A DNA stretch of 64,000 bases from contig JAZARR010000197.1 in the NCBI GenBank assembly GCA_037389465.1, positions 8,023,501-8,087,500 on the forward strand, written 5' to 3'. The translations under genes were made by a program, and so were the position numbers. Below are positions 48,896 to 63,619 of the stretch, one piece after another (within the stretch, counting starts at the first letter, position 1; every line of letters begins with the position of its first letter). Under the pieces are notes generated by a model. The model made no database searches and was not told the origin of the DNA. It saw nothing but the letters and a program-made list of their open reading frames with translations. The DNA is from Baylisascaris procyonis. Its lineage: Eukaryota; Nematoda; Chromadorea; Rhabditida; Ascarididae.

Positions 48896-50446
48896 AGGAC
48901 AATAACCAGCCTGACACGAGTCCCAAGAGCTTGAAAAGCTTGAGATCATATAATAAAGTTATGCTAACCAAGCAAAGTTCTCTCTTGAGAACTAATACGA
49001 GGCTGACATAATGGATCTATCAAAATTGACACTTCCAAAATTGACATAAGTGACTAAATACAATCCACAGAAAAACGACATGTGAACAACCGCACAAATG
49101 AACATATTTGGGTAGCGAGATTTTTTTTTTTTTGAAATTTATCAAATTTTTGCATTTGTTTGAGAAAAGGAAAGAAAAATTTTTCCCAAAAAAAAAGGAA
49201 TGAAAGAATTTCTGATTCCAGGCTAGATGAAACGGTGATTGCAAAAGAGAACAGGTGTTAATTAAAGAAAGCAGCATATCTAATTGTTTACTATGCAAAT
49301 GTGGCAGATGTTGTTTATTAGAAACGATGACCTAAAAGCATAAAGCGACCATTAAATCGTATTGTCCATCCTCATGCTGATAGAGACAACCATCTGCAGG
49401 AGTTGCTATCAATTTCCGGTCAAAACTCGATTTGTAAAGTAAATATAAGAGTAATTCTGCAACGAGAGGAAACACTAGAAAACGAACGCAAAAGCATTAC
49501 GAGCGTAAAGCAATGAGAAGCAAAAATATTGGTGTGTGCATAAATGAGCGCAGCTGCATTCATATGTGTTTCTGATTAAGCTAAGTGCCGTTGTGTTACA
49601 CGTTTCGCCGTTCAATATAGACACCAACGCAATGCGAAACAATGTTCCACATTTATTAAAAAGCGCGTATTGCGTTTTATCAACTTATGTTGTGAGCGTT
49701 ATGCCATTAAATAAGATTAACAATCGAGTGTGCAACGCCATTACATCCCTGCCGAAGATTGCTATGCATTTAGTTGCAAGGCTGTAGCATCACACGACAT
49801 ATAGAAACTATTCGTTTAATGGAAATGGGGAATAACGAGAGAGAACAGCGTGACTGGTGGGAAACCTAGGATGAGAAGGGTACGGAAAAGGAGGAGGGTG
49901 AGCGGAAAGAAGGTGGAGGAGATTTTACTGCACTAGTCCCGTCGACCAAAATTCATACCCCTTCTTTACAGTATTGCACCCTATCTATTATCGGTTGCGG
50001 TTAAAAACTGCGAAACCGTTGAGAGAATTATTGAATATGCTGCTAGAAAGACGTATATAGAGCAAAAAGATTCCCCGTTATTATGAATTGATAATCTACT
50101 ATAATTACCGCAAATGTGCGTTCTGTCTGCAAAAATCGGGTCAATGAATGAAATACGGTAATCTACAGTAAACACTCTAAAAAAAGTTCAAAAATTCCAC
50201 TTGAGAGGAAATACACAGCAGGAAGCGTTGGAGGACGATTACTGTGTGCAACTATATAGGAAACATGCGATCGAAACCGGATTGCATGCTTGACATTCAT
50301 TACACAGAGCTATTATCATAGCTCTCTCGTTTATGGATTTACCCTGTCGTCGGCTTCCATTTCTTATTGGCTTTTTCAAATTCACATTTGCAAAGCTTTA
50401 CCAATAGCAACAAAAAACACATTTCTACATATATGTATTTGCGTGC

Positions 50447-50493
50447 CTGTCTGTCTGTCCGTCTGTCTGTTTGTCCGTCTGTCTATCTGTCTG
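50447..50493 (+). repeat. (TGTC)n / (TCTG)n microsatellite
   Basis: Imperfect CTGT tetranucleotide array with a few C and A substitutions, about 47 bases. Confidence 0.9.
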
Positions 50494-51031
50494 CCCTGTT
50501 TAAGCATTCAATCCTACTAAAATGTAATATATGTTTGAACAGTTTCTTTGCAAATTGACTTTTTCATCACTAATTTTCTATAAAACTCTTTTTGAAAAAC
50601 AAAATTCGTAATGTTCGAATATATTTCAATAACGCTCGCTAAGCGTTAACACCAATCTGAATGATAAATTACAACACATTCAAATAATCAAATAAGCTAA
50701 ATATTATTATATATAAAAATATTAAAATGTTAGTATACGATTATACGAAAATATTAGCAAATGCTAAATATTAGTATAGGATTGATTTTAATTGAGATTC
50801 TTTCATACGGTTTGAAGTGTTGATAAAATTGAAAACTTTTCAGTTGCAATTTTTAGCTGCTAACCTTTGAAGCTACAGCCACACCATCTGATGTGAATAA
50901 TATGCAACATGACGTGAACCTTGTAACTTTCAAGCCAATTTATCGACGTTGAGCATAGTTTTAGATGCCTACATGCACCTAGGACTTGAATATATTGTGC
51001 GACCTATTGGGACATATTTTTTACCGACCGA

Positions 51032-51100
51032 ATAGGAAAGCACGCCAGAGGAAGTGATACGATATGCGCTTTTTCAATCACGTTTGTCGATTCTGATCGC
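51032..51100 (+). repeat. Dispersed repeat copy
   Basis: AGGAAAGCACGCCAGAGGAA then GTGATACGATATGCGCTTTT. The AGGAAAG start is shared with the 13671 copy. Confidence 0.75.
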
Positions 51101-54100
51101 TTGTTCAGCAAAAAAAAAGAGATAAGTGCGGTAAAGCAATTTTATATTTTTAGCTAATTGCTAACAAAATGCAAACTGATTGGTTTTTTTTTTTTAAGAC
51201 CAGTTCGATGGGTAAAAAACGTTATGTAAATTTTATGCGCATTTAGATTTCTATAATTATAATTACGTGCGATTATCTTTCTCAACTGATTGATCCACTG
51301 AAAAGATTACAAGGAAGTAATTTTTGACAGTAAACTATAGCCGTTAAATTTTTTTACTTAAGTTAGAGTGGTTTCAGAGTTGAAGTTTACAAATGCAAAT
51401 TTCCTAAAATGAATATAAATAAATATTTTGCAAATTTTTATGAGCGGTCGGTCAGCAAAAATAGCAATGCAATATTTCGCATGTTACTTTTTCATTTCGT
51501 ATTTATTGAGCTACAGAAGCGCATACCGTTCTATTTGTTTTGGCGCATTAACTGAATTCAAAATCATCCATATAGCTTTCCTTCGAAAATTTCCGAAACT
51601 ATATTCTTAAAATGTTGCATTTGAATCATTTTCAGCTCTCAAATGCAAGAGGTGATTGCAACTGAAATGCAAAATGGGGGAAAAAAATTCCAAAGCAAAT
51701 TGAGTGAAGTTAATATCGCTTTTCATAACATAATCACTAAGTTATGATGAAGAAGTGCAGTTGATGTTTACTCCATCAGTAATAAATCAAAACTGCTTGC
51801 CTAATTCAGTTAGTATTTTTCTATAGACCGATGAAGTATAAAGTATTTCCCTAACATTTTTTTCGGCAGTGATGTAACAGAAAAAAATTCAAAAATTGCA
51901 AAATTTTTCAGTGAAAAATAATAATATGGAAACTTTTTATCAAAAAAAAGATGTTTTATCAGGAAAATTTCCTGGAGTAGTTCGTTGAAAAAAAAGCAAT
52001 AGCGGAATTTCACTGCAAAAATCGTAAAATAAACTTGCAATCATTTTTTGCCAATAAATATCAATTTGTAAGGGAGTAACACAACGAATTCATGCAATAC
52101 GTTATTGCGTAACTTCCGTCTATGATTTTCGGCATAATTCTTAACAACTAAAGAACAAATTCTAACAACTTTTATGAACGAAATATACGATTGATTACAG
52201 TGAATCAATTCCATCAAAATTTTTTCGATCAATCACTTCAAAATTCCGCTTAAATAACCTATAAATAAATGAACTCACGATGAAATGAGTTAATAAATTC
52301 AATGATGATATGAAAAAATAAAGCAATTGATTAAATGATATATAAGAAAGAGAATAAACTACATAATAGTCTCAGATTTCAATTTTATTTAGGCGGAATT
52401 TTCATTTTTATATTTCAGTGAAAAAAATTGTTGACTAGAAATAAGAAAAAAATTCAATGTTGGACGAACAAAATATCACGCAAAATTTAATATATTTGTA
52501 TACTAAAAAAATCGTAATATTTGTTATTAGCAAACAGTTCATATCGGATAAATTTTCTTATATGAATATCAAATCAGCTCATTTGAGTGTCACAAAATGA
52601 AATGTAAAAAAATGATAACATATTGTTTCGTTCCGACACTTGAAATGATGAAAAGAGGCTTCTATGTTTGAAAGATGAAAAAATAAATTATATTCCCATA
52701 TAGTCATAATTACTATGCATTCTTAATTTCAAAAAAAAAAATCGAAAATATTACATTTTTAAGTATGGTTCCAAAGAGCGCAGATCCAAAATAACTTTCG
52801 ACGCATACCGTAATCGCTCCAAAATAGTAGCCTTATATTATTTTCGTTGCCTCCCGTATTTTTTATAATTTCTCCCCTTAAATAGCATCCGAAAATATGA
52901 CAGCCGGTTGACCGTAACGTTTCTATACCTTAGCATATAGGCATCTATCATAAAGCATTAAATCAACGGTTGCAAGTTTCTCGTTCGTTATTCTTAAAAT
53001 TAATCAAATCTATTCAACAATTAATTCATTCATTTCGTGCATTCACATTCTTCAACTTTTTTTCTCTCCTTACATTCTTAACCCTTTTTCTTGTGGAACA
53101 TTCAAAAAGCAGTGACATAAATCGAATCATTGCGCTAATTGATGACAATATCTGCCGTTGTGAAAATAAACGATCACGATAGGCATCTAAAATTCAACAA
53201 AATCGACGATACGATATAACCAAAATTGAGCAAGATTTTTAAATGAATTATTATTGAAAAATTTTTAAAAAATTTAAGCAAAATAATGATAGAAACTAAT
53301 ATAAATTTCGAAAAATTAGAAGTTGAATTTTCAATTTTATAATTTCTATTTTCGTTAATTGGCTTATGAGAGACGATATTTAGAAATTAGTCTTCCGTTG
53401 AAATTGATCTGCATATTGAGGAAGAATTGAGATAGATCAGCGATTTATGAAGAATAGAATAATCTGAGGAACTAAATCCTAATTAAAAACGCAGATGATA
53501 TTCTTAGGGATCTAGAAGTCGATAGCATTTATTGAATTTTTTTTTTTTAGAGACTTTGTGATATTGAAATGTCCCATTTCTGATGAATCTATATTGTTGG
53601 TTAGGCAACCGTTTCCGCTCAGTAAGTAAACAATAGGAATTGAAGAAAGGCGAGAGACACGCAAAGGAAGTGCAAACATTAAAAAGGACTGCAACTAGTT
53701 GTTTGGGAAAAAAATCCCGAGATCAATTTTTTTTTTCTCTATTTGAGAGATTTTTTTTTTCACATCGTAAAAGGCTCTTAAGAGACAATCAAAAAGAATT
53801 ACAAATAAGGTTTAAACTTCTATCAAGTTTTTTATTTTTTATTTTTTATTTTTTGCGAATTATCTCAAACAGTACGAAATTTATTCTACTTAGATGATAA
53901 GAAATTCGTTCCACTTTTTTTTCCGTTCATTGCCATCAATTTACATAAAAATTCATTATGGAACATTAATTTAAGCGCATCAAAGATATATTACGTAAAA
54001 GTGGTCGGTAGAGGTAATATATATCAATGTTTTTATATTATAAAGAAGTGCAAACGCACGAGAATTATTTAAAAAAACGGAAAATAAAAATTTTTTTGAA

Positions 54101-55140
54101 ACAAGGAAAGAAATTAGAGGATAGGATTTTTCAAAGAATAATTTTTAATTTTAATTTTCTGGACTGCAGGTTATTCTTGCCTTAACAGATATTCCAATTT
54201 TCTAAATTAATCCAACAAAAAGCTTAAATTAGCAAAAAAAAATAATAATAATAAATATACAATTATCATAAATATGAATTCGTCGCTCAACTCATATCAG
54301 TCAAAAATTTCGATAAATTGATTTCTTTTTTTCATATTTTTGTGTAATTATATAAGGCTGGAAAACGACCGCTTCAATAATTTTTTAGCCGGTTCTAAAT
54401 ATTTATTGTAAAATACAATTTTCCAAGATGAGTGAAGGATTTCAAACCGATGAATCATGAATCAGAGCAAAAGAAAAACAAAACTAGAGTGAATGTGAAA
54501 ATCGGATTGTGAGAGAGATATTCGGAGAGAATCACGATGGAATAGAACGACGCTGAGATAAGAAACAAAAAAATAAAAAAAAAAGGAAAGGAAAGCACGC
54601 GGGCAAAAGCATTACGAGTCGCGGTCACGCTGTCGTGGAAAACGTTCCGTGCGAATGTGAACATAAAGCCACATCTGCTCACAGCTGGTATATCAAAGTC
54701 ATCGTTTCTTTGCTTTCCTATTCGACGGTTTCTGCAGTTTTTTTTTCTTTCTTCCCATATTTCAGAGAAATTTTATTGCTAAATCGGATTGCACTCTCTA
54801 AACGAGGGGAATTCTCACAACACAATGATTCCAAAAAAAAAAAAAAAAAACAGGCAACCATTTATATAAAATTGAAGCAAACAAGTTCAAGTTTATGCTG
54901 CAGCAAGTTGGCAATATGCTTGATAGAAATCACACTAGCCAAGAAGCTTATTATCAGCTGGATGCTCACGTTGGCATACGCTACTACGCTCCAATTACTT
55001 CAATTCCCTTTCACCTTCATCGTATTTGTAAATTTGTATTTTGTGAATTGTAATCTACTCATTTGCCTATAACAGCTTTGCGAAATCTCCCATCATCAGC
55101 GATAAGATGTTTTAAAACGTTTAAATAGATATAACAAACA

Positions 55141-55190
55141 CCCGGAAATTCTAGCACGATATGTGCTTTTATATCTCAAAGGATTAGATC
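55141..55190 (+). repeat. Dispersed repeat copy, partial
   Basis: AAATTCTAGCACGATATGTG followed by CTTTTATATCTC. The lead-in CGCGCC block is missing. GACAGACA-type sequence follows about 240 bp downstream, as at several other copies. Confidence 0.65.
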
Positions 55191-56534
55191 AACCGATCCC
55201 ATAAATGTGCACGAAATATGCAAAACGACAATTACACAGATCCCGAATAAGGAGTTCCTTTCAGGCCATATGACATCTTTAAGTCTTAATAATTCGTAAA
55301 TAAAGCTATAACGTGAGAATATTCACTAGAAATAATATTGTCATCATAAAATCATAGATTTCGAGCTGAAAATACTGGGACGACAGACAAATACATACGC
55401 ACATACAATCAGACAGACACAACGCCGCCAAGATGTACTCTTTTAAAAGTTGCATAGAGCACGCGAAACGTTTCGCATTTTGCAGCCGAATGCTGCAGCT
55501 GGTCGCATTTTAATGACGCAAATAGCAGAAAATGCAGATTCATCTGTTTTCAAAGAGGAACAGTTTTTTTTTTTCTTCGTTGGTATAGAGCAAAAAGGTC
55601 GACCAACCGAGCATCCATCGCTTGAATAGACAAATAATACAATGTGTGCGAGCACTTTTTTTTTTTTGAAATCGTCATTCTAAAGAAGAAGTGCCAATGT
55701 TGATTCCTATTGATTCCATCTACCAATACATTACAATTTCAACAATGATCGAACATTGTGAATCATCAAAATATAACTAGAAACCACTTCACTGTAATTA
55801 TAAACAGTAATATAAATTTTGTGATACTCTTAAAAGTAGTAATATTAAACGTTAATCAAATTTCATGCTTTTCTAAACTCGAAATATGCTCTGAGAGGGA
55901 AAAATAAGTGAAAGAGAAAACTAAGAAATATCGTCTCATTAGTATTGACGACTCAATAACTAAATGATCGATCAATGAATATATTTAGTCAAATGTGAAA
56001 TTTTTAGATACTTTAAAAAATGTGTTATCATATTATAATAGATGCACAGCTTATATTTCTTTAAACAAAAAAAAAAAAAAACAGAGGTGATTTCGTCAAT
56101 GTTCATTGAGAATAGAATCGACTGTGAAAGCAATAGCATTCGCTACCAAAAACATTTCAATCTTCTAACGATTTTTGAAATTATGAAAACATTTTCAATT
56201 CAATAAATGAGCACTAAACATCTGAATGTTAGCCTCATTGTAGACTAATTCATAAGGCTAATAATGATGAACAATTTTGCCATTGTGCTTCATTTTTATT
56301 TGAAACCTTTTACTGAATTTTTTTTTTTTTGTTGAAAAAAAACTGAAAAGAAAAGAGCATTGAATATGCCATTGAAGATTGAAAATGTACTACTTAACAA
56401 AGGTTCGTCTTATTCGCCAGAAAAAAAAAACGCTTAAATTTACATGATTTTGGGTAGAAGCTTTTTTTGCGATCTTGCAAATCTCCATTTCTAAACGGCA
56501 TTATCGCCGTGTATTGTCCATGGATGCTGCGCGA

Positions 56535-56535
<1 letters not shown>

Positions 56536-56603
<68 letters not shown>
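56536..56603. repeat. (TA)n microsatellite
   Basis: About 68 bases of uninterrupted TA; the overlapping open frame is a repeat artefact. Confidence 0.97.
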
Positions 56604-56605
<2 letters not shown>

Positions 56606-58172
56606 GTCAAAATTACAATGCGTTTCGCAACCGATTGGTTTTTATTTTACGTCGGTCACATCATAAGAATCGAACAATTCTGCATAATTTAAAAGAGCAG
56701 TAAGACCAAATGAAACATGAATGCATTATTATAACGAGCGATTTGTTATTCAGCTATGAAAGCTGTAAAAGCGCGTTTATCACACGAACTCTATTGGCAC
56801 GCTTTTATTTCTACCTATTGTAGTCGAGCAATAATTGACAGCCTTATTTACATATATTTTGTACCCATTCATTTACAGTTATACACTTATATATTGATAT
56901 TAAATGTATAATTGCATTTATATCAGATATATTTCAATAAGACTACTTATTACCTTATGAATGCAGTACTGTACTTAAGTACATTAAAATTTAAAGGGCA
57001 TACAAAGTTTTCCTATAAGATCTTCGCGATTATAAGATTTTAGCAAAGATTTATTGTGGGGATGAGGATGAAGATTTTTCAGACCAAAATAGAAATTATA
57101 TGGGATGGGTAGATGGATAAGGAGAGTTATGCAATGAAGATTCAACGCCGTCTGTTTTCCAAAATGATTCCGCTATTTTTTTCAACTTTCCCCAATTTTC
57201 CACAGTCACTTAGTGCATAGACGCCAAGGACGTTCTAGAGGTCGATGCAGGAGAAAGGCCTTTCAAATAGCTAAAAGGTCGCCTCATAAAAAATTCATGC
57301 TGAATGGCGTTCTGCTTGCAAACTAGTTCGATGAGTTGTAAGGGATAGCTCATAGTGTTGTAAAAACAACGACCCTAACCAAGTGTAGAAGAGGGAACAC
57401 GGAGGTGAATAAAGATTCCGTTCCCGTAATAACTTAATTAGTATATAGAGAGAACAAAGTGCAGGTATTCAAATAAAATAAAGAAATCAAACAAAAATTC
57501 AACGGCGCTTCCATCTACGATGGCTAACGCTTGAAAAAATTTTCGGCTAAGTGCACGGCATAGGCGTTAGCTGTACGCAACAACGGGCAAGTGGCAATCT
57601 TTTGGCCGTAATTATGAAGTTTATGGAAGAACTCCAGCAAAAAAAAGCAAATATGGAAATCATCGATCAACAATATTTTTGGTGGGGCCTTCATCGCCTC
57701 TTGCGGTACTAATCTTCCCAATCGATAGAAATCGGTCGACAGTTATTATCGCAACTACGGTAATTAACTCAGATGCCGTAATTGCCGCCGATAACGATGA
57801 GTATTGCCCGATGATCGTATTGTAATCACTAATCGCTTAGAATTTTCCACCTCTCTAGATGACACAACAATTTCACGACATTTACATATCAAAGCGTTTG
57901 CAAACTTATAGTATTACCGCGTTGTCATAAAATATACTTTCATCAACCATATACCGACAAATAACAATGATTATAATAAAGATACCATCATACTTCCTGA
58001 GATAATAATCTTTAAGAAGCGTCATCGAGACAATGATATGCAAACGTGTTAATTACCGACTGACAAAAGTTTTCATCGCTCATCTCGGTGCTTAGCTATC
58101 GTATAACATGAAATTATAACTAAGCATCCCTATATGCATGTTTCCGTTGCTGAGGTTTTTTAAATTCTATTG

Positions 58173-58204
58173 CAGAGTAACATAGCACGATATGAACTCT
58201 TCTA
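58173..58204 (+). repeat. Dispersed repeat copy, partial
   Basis: AGAGTAACATAGCACGATATG followed by AACTCTTC: the core with a diverged tail. Confidence 0.55.
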
Positions 58205-59199
58205 TGAGCTGATAATTGAAGAAATTTTCAATTGCCTCGTCACCTGTTCCATTAAAGTGTCATTGAATATCCTTAAATAAAAGCAGAATATTTTCTTCTG
58301 CGATTAAAATATTTTAGATTATGTATAAAATATTCTATGAGCTCTTGGAAAGCAGCAATAATAACGAAACGATGCGAACGATGCTACTTTTCGGTGAGAA
58401 TATATCTATGGATATTTTACATAAAATATTTCACTCTAATTTCGCTAAATTGGTCCATATTGAATATTTTCAATAATATTTGATGAATAAATAAGAATCG
58501 TCATAATATAAGACCATTCGAAGAAAAGTGGATCATCAAAACGATGCAATTGTTTGTTCAAGTTGGGCTCGTTCGCTCAAAACATTCAAAAAATGGTCAC
58601 AACAGAAAAATACCAAAAATAGCGAAAACCTATCAAACAAATCCTTGTCAATAAAATGACACGTTTGCAAGCAGTTTGCTTTTCATGGCTGAAATATTAT
58701 TGAGCTCAAAAATATGTGAAGTCTAACATTTGACATATTCGCTTAAGACAGAAAACATATGTGAAATAAATCGGTCATTGTTGTTCTAAAATGTTCGTCT
58801 CACCTTTCAACGTCTTCGTTTATGAAATTTTTATGAATCTCCGAAAAGGAAAAAATTTCAAACCCTTTTTTTTCAAATAAAGGAAAAAGAAAATGTCAAA
58901 TTTTCTGCACTACGGAAAATATCAACCATTAATAGCAGAATGGAAGCAGCGGTGGTTATGCACGCTAGTGACCAACGATGGAAAAACAATCTCAACGATG
59001 CATATTGGTTTATTCAAGAAAATCCAAAACACGATAAATTGCTCGCGGATATTTCAAATAACATGCGCTGCTATGCGTTCAACGGTAGAGGCTATCGAAC
59101 GACTGCCCTAGTAGCAGAAGACACGAATGTTAATGCCAAAAAAAATTACGAAAATACACCGAAGTTCACGTAAAAATATGTGCACAGCATAAGTGATGA

Positions 59200-59250
59200 A
59201 GTGCGTCGGAGCAGCTTGCACAATATGCGTTTTTGCATTCCCTCATCTGA
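59200..59250 (+). repeat. Dispersed repeat copy
   Basis: GTGCGTCGGAGCAGCTTGCAC then AATATGCGTTTTTGCATTCC and CTCATCTGA. The ATTCC-CTCA tail matches the 13671 and 9109 copies. Confidence 0.7.
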
Positions 59251-60260
59251 ACAGTCAGTTTTACGAGTGATCAGCAAAGACTAAAATATGCACAACGATA
59301 AAAATTGGTTTTTGAGCGACCAGATCGCAGTAATATAAGAATTGCGGCAATACATAGTGCATGTAAATTTTTTTGCATGTTTAAGTGATCATAGCTTCGT
59401 TTAGAAATTGATGAATCGATATGAATTATTATACAAGCGATCACCTATGATGTATATTATATGTGCTTCATTTTGTGGCTCAAGCTCTAATGATTTCCGA
59501 GTTCAAGCTATCCGGCAGACAGACACAGACAAACATAATGTGTAAACTTGACGTTGATATAATATAATTTGGTAATGTAAATTTGTAAATTTCTATAAAG
59601 AAAGCAGAACTGTGATGTACGAAAAAGGAGATAAGATCGTTAATTGCCATACTTCGATGTTTTTTTTTAAAGAATTTTAGTGGGAACATTCGCTGTGAAA
59701 TCTGTTTTGATCAAAATATTGAATGTATTCATGGTAATAAGAATACATTCTTGTATTATTTATAGCATTTACAAAATTTCTTATGAGCTCTAAAAATATT
59801 ATTATTCGAATGCAAACTCTTTTATCGAAAATTTCTAACAAAGGAATATTTCTTCCAAGAAAATGATTGCATAGATTTTCCAAATCTTTTTTTCTGGTAT
59901 TATATTTAACGATGGGTACATTATGCTCAACGTACCCACTCCAATAAGACATGTTCATTAGCTATGAAGTTTTCCGGAACGGAAAGTTTAGCCTTCATTT
60001 CCGGACCTCATCCATTATTTTATTCTTCATTCTCCTCTGAATCTTAGTAACGCAGCCATAACAGATAGGTTAACCAGAATCTGAAACATCTGCAATATTA
60101 TCTTCAATTACTACCAATAGAACTATTCACCACCAACGTTGTGAATATATCTTTATATGTACTCATCTTTAACAAAACATCGGTAGCGAATAGACAAGTG
60201 TGAATTTATTAAAGAGATTCACTAGACAGAAGCATCTAGCGCCATGCTCATTGCCATTTT

Positions 60261-60545
60261 TAACAGGCGACATTCAACAGCGACGATGATGTCAAGCAAC
60301 CAGTCGGTTGGTATAATGCATTTGCACGCTCGGTCGATGGGCTCTTATCGACATTATTAACTGCCGACATTCAACGACGATGATATCAAACAATCAGTCG
60401 GTTGGTTGGTATAAAGAATTTTCACGCTCGGTCGATCGGCTCTCATCGTCCATTATTAAGTGCCGACATTCAACGACGACGATATCAAGCAACCAGTCGG
60501 CTGGTTGGCATGCATCTGCACGCTCTGTCGATTGGCTATGTTGCG
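60261..60545 (+). repeat. Minisatellite, 97-99-bp unit, three copies
   Basis: Units begin at about 60261, 60358 and 60457; the third is truncated. Shared blocks include GCCGACATTCAACGACGA, then AAGCAACCAGTCGGTTGG, then CACGCTCGGTCGAT and CATTATTAA. Copies differ by point changes and by a 4-bp GGTT duplication. GC content is higher than the flanks. No open frame spans all copies. Confidence 0.92.
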
Positions 60546-61860
60546 AGCGCAACGAAATTCATTAATTAGTTGGTGAGCATATTGCGCTCCCTATACTATT
60601 CAGCGAATCGCTAGCTTCATCGTTAAATATCACCCTTGGCATCTTATTAATACTTACCGAGTATGGCATTTGAATGCACAAATACATCTGTAAAAGCACG
60701 TTCTCTATGGCCCACGGTTTTAATTCCATTTGAAATTTTAGAGGGTTTTATAGAAATTTCGGGTAACTAATCAAGATTGAAACTTTTTTCGGGTAGATTT
60801 TCGTCCGAGATTCATTAACTTGTAGCTCTGGAGCACTATAGGTTCACTTTTTTATGCATGAGCATTTCACAACGGGAATATGAATAATACAGCAATTTTT
60901 TAAATCAAAATCTATCGTTTTTATTTCTTTTATTAAGCGAGACAGCAATGGTGTTGTGGAAGCCGGCTATAAATGCAGCTCTGACAAAGTAAGTGGTGAT
61001 TCAATCCATATAACTGAAGCTCGAGTTTTTTTTTTTTTTGAGGAATTTGAAAAATTAAAATTGGATGGTTTTCAAATATTCGTTGGAACCAATACAGTAG
61101 CATATTTTGTTAATTATATTTTTTCACCGTTACCAATTTTAGTTGTTCGTTTTAAATTCTAGTATCAGGTGTGCCCTTTGGTATACGACGTCAGGAATAA
61201 TATACCTCAGATAATTCCTCCCACCGTTGCTGCTTTAAATAGAACCCCCTCCCCAAAAAAACTTAATGAAAATGGAATGTTAAAATGTATGGAAATGATG
61301 AGAAGTGATCACTAAAAATAATTTAAAAAAAACTGCTGAGGAAGAATAATTGAAGGCAATATCAAAAGCGTCGCGTCGATGCAATTGAGGAAAATAAAGC
61401 CATATTAATGTTAATCAAAAGATGGATTTGCAATGAAACGATATATATGAGTTAATTAAGCTTGCAGAAACGAACATCTCTAAAGAAGTCTTGCAAAATA
61501 ATAAGAAGTCTTGCAAAATATATTCGAATTTAGCAATATATATTAGAGAATTGCAATAAATTTTCGAATTTTTCAAAATACTTGTATTCCAAGAAATAGC
61601 GAAGTGCAGCCTGAATAATTTTCATTTTTTCGTTTTATGAAATGGAATAATTCCTGAAAAATGGATTTAAGATTTACATTTCCACATTTTGCTTGGAAAA
61701 AAAAATTTTTTTTTCATTCTTTATATCGTCAAAAAAAAATTCACTTCCTTTGAAGCAAGATGCCGACGATACTGGCAAAGTATACAGACACACTCCTCGC
61801 ATATTTACAAAGATATTCACAGAAAAATTTACATTCAAATGAATGAAAAAAAAAATGTGC

Positions 61861-61890
61861 AGAAAGGTTGACACAATATGCGCTTTCCAA
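61861..61890 (+). repeat. Dispersed repeat copy, partial
   Basis: AGGTTGACACAATATGCGCTT followed by TCCAAG: core region only. Confidence 0.55.
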
Positions 61891-63604
61891 GTGACTAAAA
61901 AAATTCTAAAATAAGCCATCAAATATCATTGTCGCAGTTTTTGTAGTTAGCGAATTGAAAACAATAAACAAACAAACACATATACATAGATAGATATAAA
62001 TATTGGTACAATCTCATCAAGAGGTACTTTCCAAAAAAATAAAAAATAAAATAAATAAAACAAAAAACAAAAAATAAAAAAAAGGAATCGCAAAAATGCA
62101 TTCAAAACTAACTTTGTGTCAATCTTTCTTTTTACGCGTATCAACTTCTCAAAAAATTCCATAAGGTGGTCTTGAATTTCGGTGATTTTAATATAAGACC
62201 ATTTTTTATCTTCTATAAAGATTGCTAGCATAAAATAATCCGACTCTTTCAAAAACGAAACCCACAATAAAAAGCCGAACACATTCGCAAAAAAAAAAAA
62301 AGCTAATTGAGTGTCAATTAAAGAGATGCACAACGGCGAAATGCGCCTTCTCGTCTTCGTTTACATTAAATCATTTCGATTACGCGTCGTGTATCCACGG
62401 ATAAACACGATCGCTTCAAATGTTCAAATGACGCACTCAAAGAAGAATAAAAATGAAAAGAAAAACGAATGTCGATGATTTATGATAGAGTAATAAAAAA
62501 TTTTTTTAGAGAAAATTTCATAGAAATTTCATTGGGAAATGTCGAAATTTCTGACTATTAGTGCTCAATCAGTCGAATATCCCAAAGTAGAATATTGGCA
62601 AAAATTTAATCGAAAATTTGGTTTTTGGCAATTTCAAATAAGGAAATAAGACCCAACAGAATTTGCTAAAAATTGAGAGAATACACGCATATGCACTAAT
62701 AAAACACTCTGATTAATATTGTTCATAGTAGTCGAATTAGATTCAGAAAAAACCTAGAAATAAATAAAATATACGTTTTATAACTGCTGAAAATATTGAA
62801 ATTTAAGAATATCAACTAAAAGATTGCAACATTAAGCCAATCCAAGCCAATTGAAGAATTAAAGATTGAAAAATCTATAAATATGTACTTTCCAGATATC
62901 TCAGAAAATAATAAAATTTTGTTACTCTATGGCAATGCAAACATATTAGAAAAAACAAACTTTTATGCTCCTTTCAAATCTACCTCGTCCAAGTGTATTA
63001 TGGCTAAGTTCTTCCTCTGTACATGTATACTTAAGCATATAGACACGTGCGCGTTTGCTTCCCAACCCCATAGTTAGAACTTGGGAACCATAAAATTACA
63101 GTTACCAATTTTGATGGGTACATTGTGTATCAAATGAAAAATCCCATAGCGCGCTGCAATTTAATTTTCGGAGTTCAAAAGGAGCTACAGATATTGAAAT
63201 GTGAGGAAAAAAATTAAATGGATTTTATCTTATATTAGTTCCACGAAAAAAAAAAATCCTTCGATGGGCATTCATTGGTATACGTGATAGAATAAGTTCA
63301 AATGCTACGGTATTAAACTGTATATTGTACCTTCTATTGGTTACTTATGAGAGTGGTTGGTTACGTGAACAGGAAGCAGAAATAGGTATCTTGCAAGCTT
63401 CTTTATTGTTCTTCTGTACTTGTTTTGCATCACTATAGGTTGAGTGACATTTATTACTCGTACTTAGAGGTTGAAGGATGTTGTCAGCAATATCCTATAT
63501 AGAACTTTTACTCGATCCTCCATCTCTATTCCCTTTGAGAGCTCTGCAAGTGCCGTTGAATGCATGGATTTGACGATAGCAGATAACTCAGACCGAGATA
63601 AGAA

Positions 63605-63619
63605 GGGGGGGGGGGGGGG
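63605..63619 (+). repeat. Poly-G run, 15 bases
   Basis: Homopolymeric G followed by further G/A-rich sequence to about 63650. Confidence 0.95.

Noticed and set aside
54635..55072. 145-codon plus-strand open frame
   Set aside because: Contains a poly-Lys run from an A homopolymer and hydrophobic low-complexity sequence; no family resemblance or splice support.
2235..63619. Microsatellites considered as a CRISPR-like or phage-related array
   Set aside because: They are simple tandem repeats without unique spacers, in a eukaryotic intron-containing locus.
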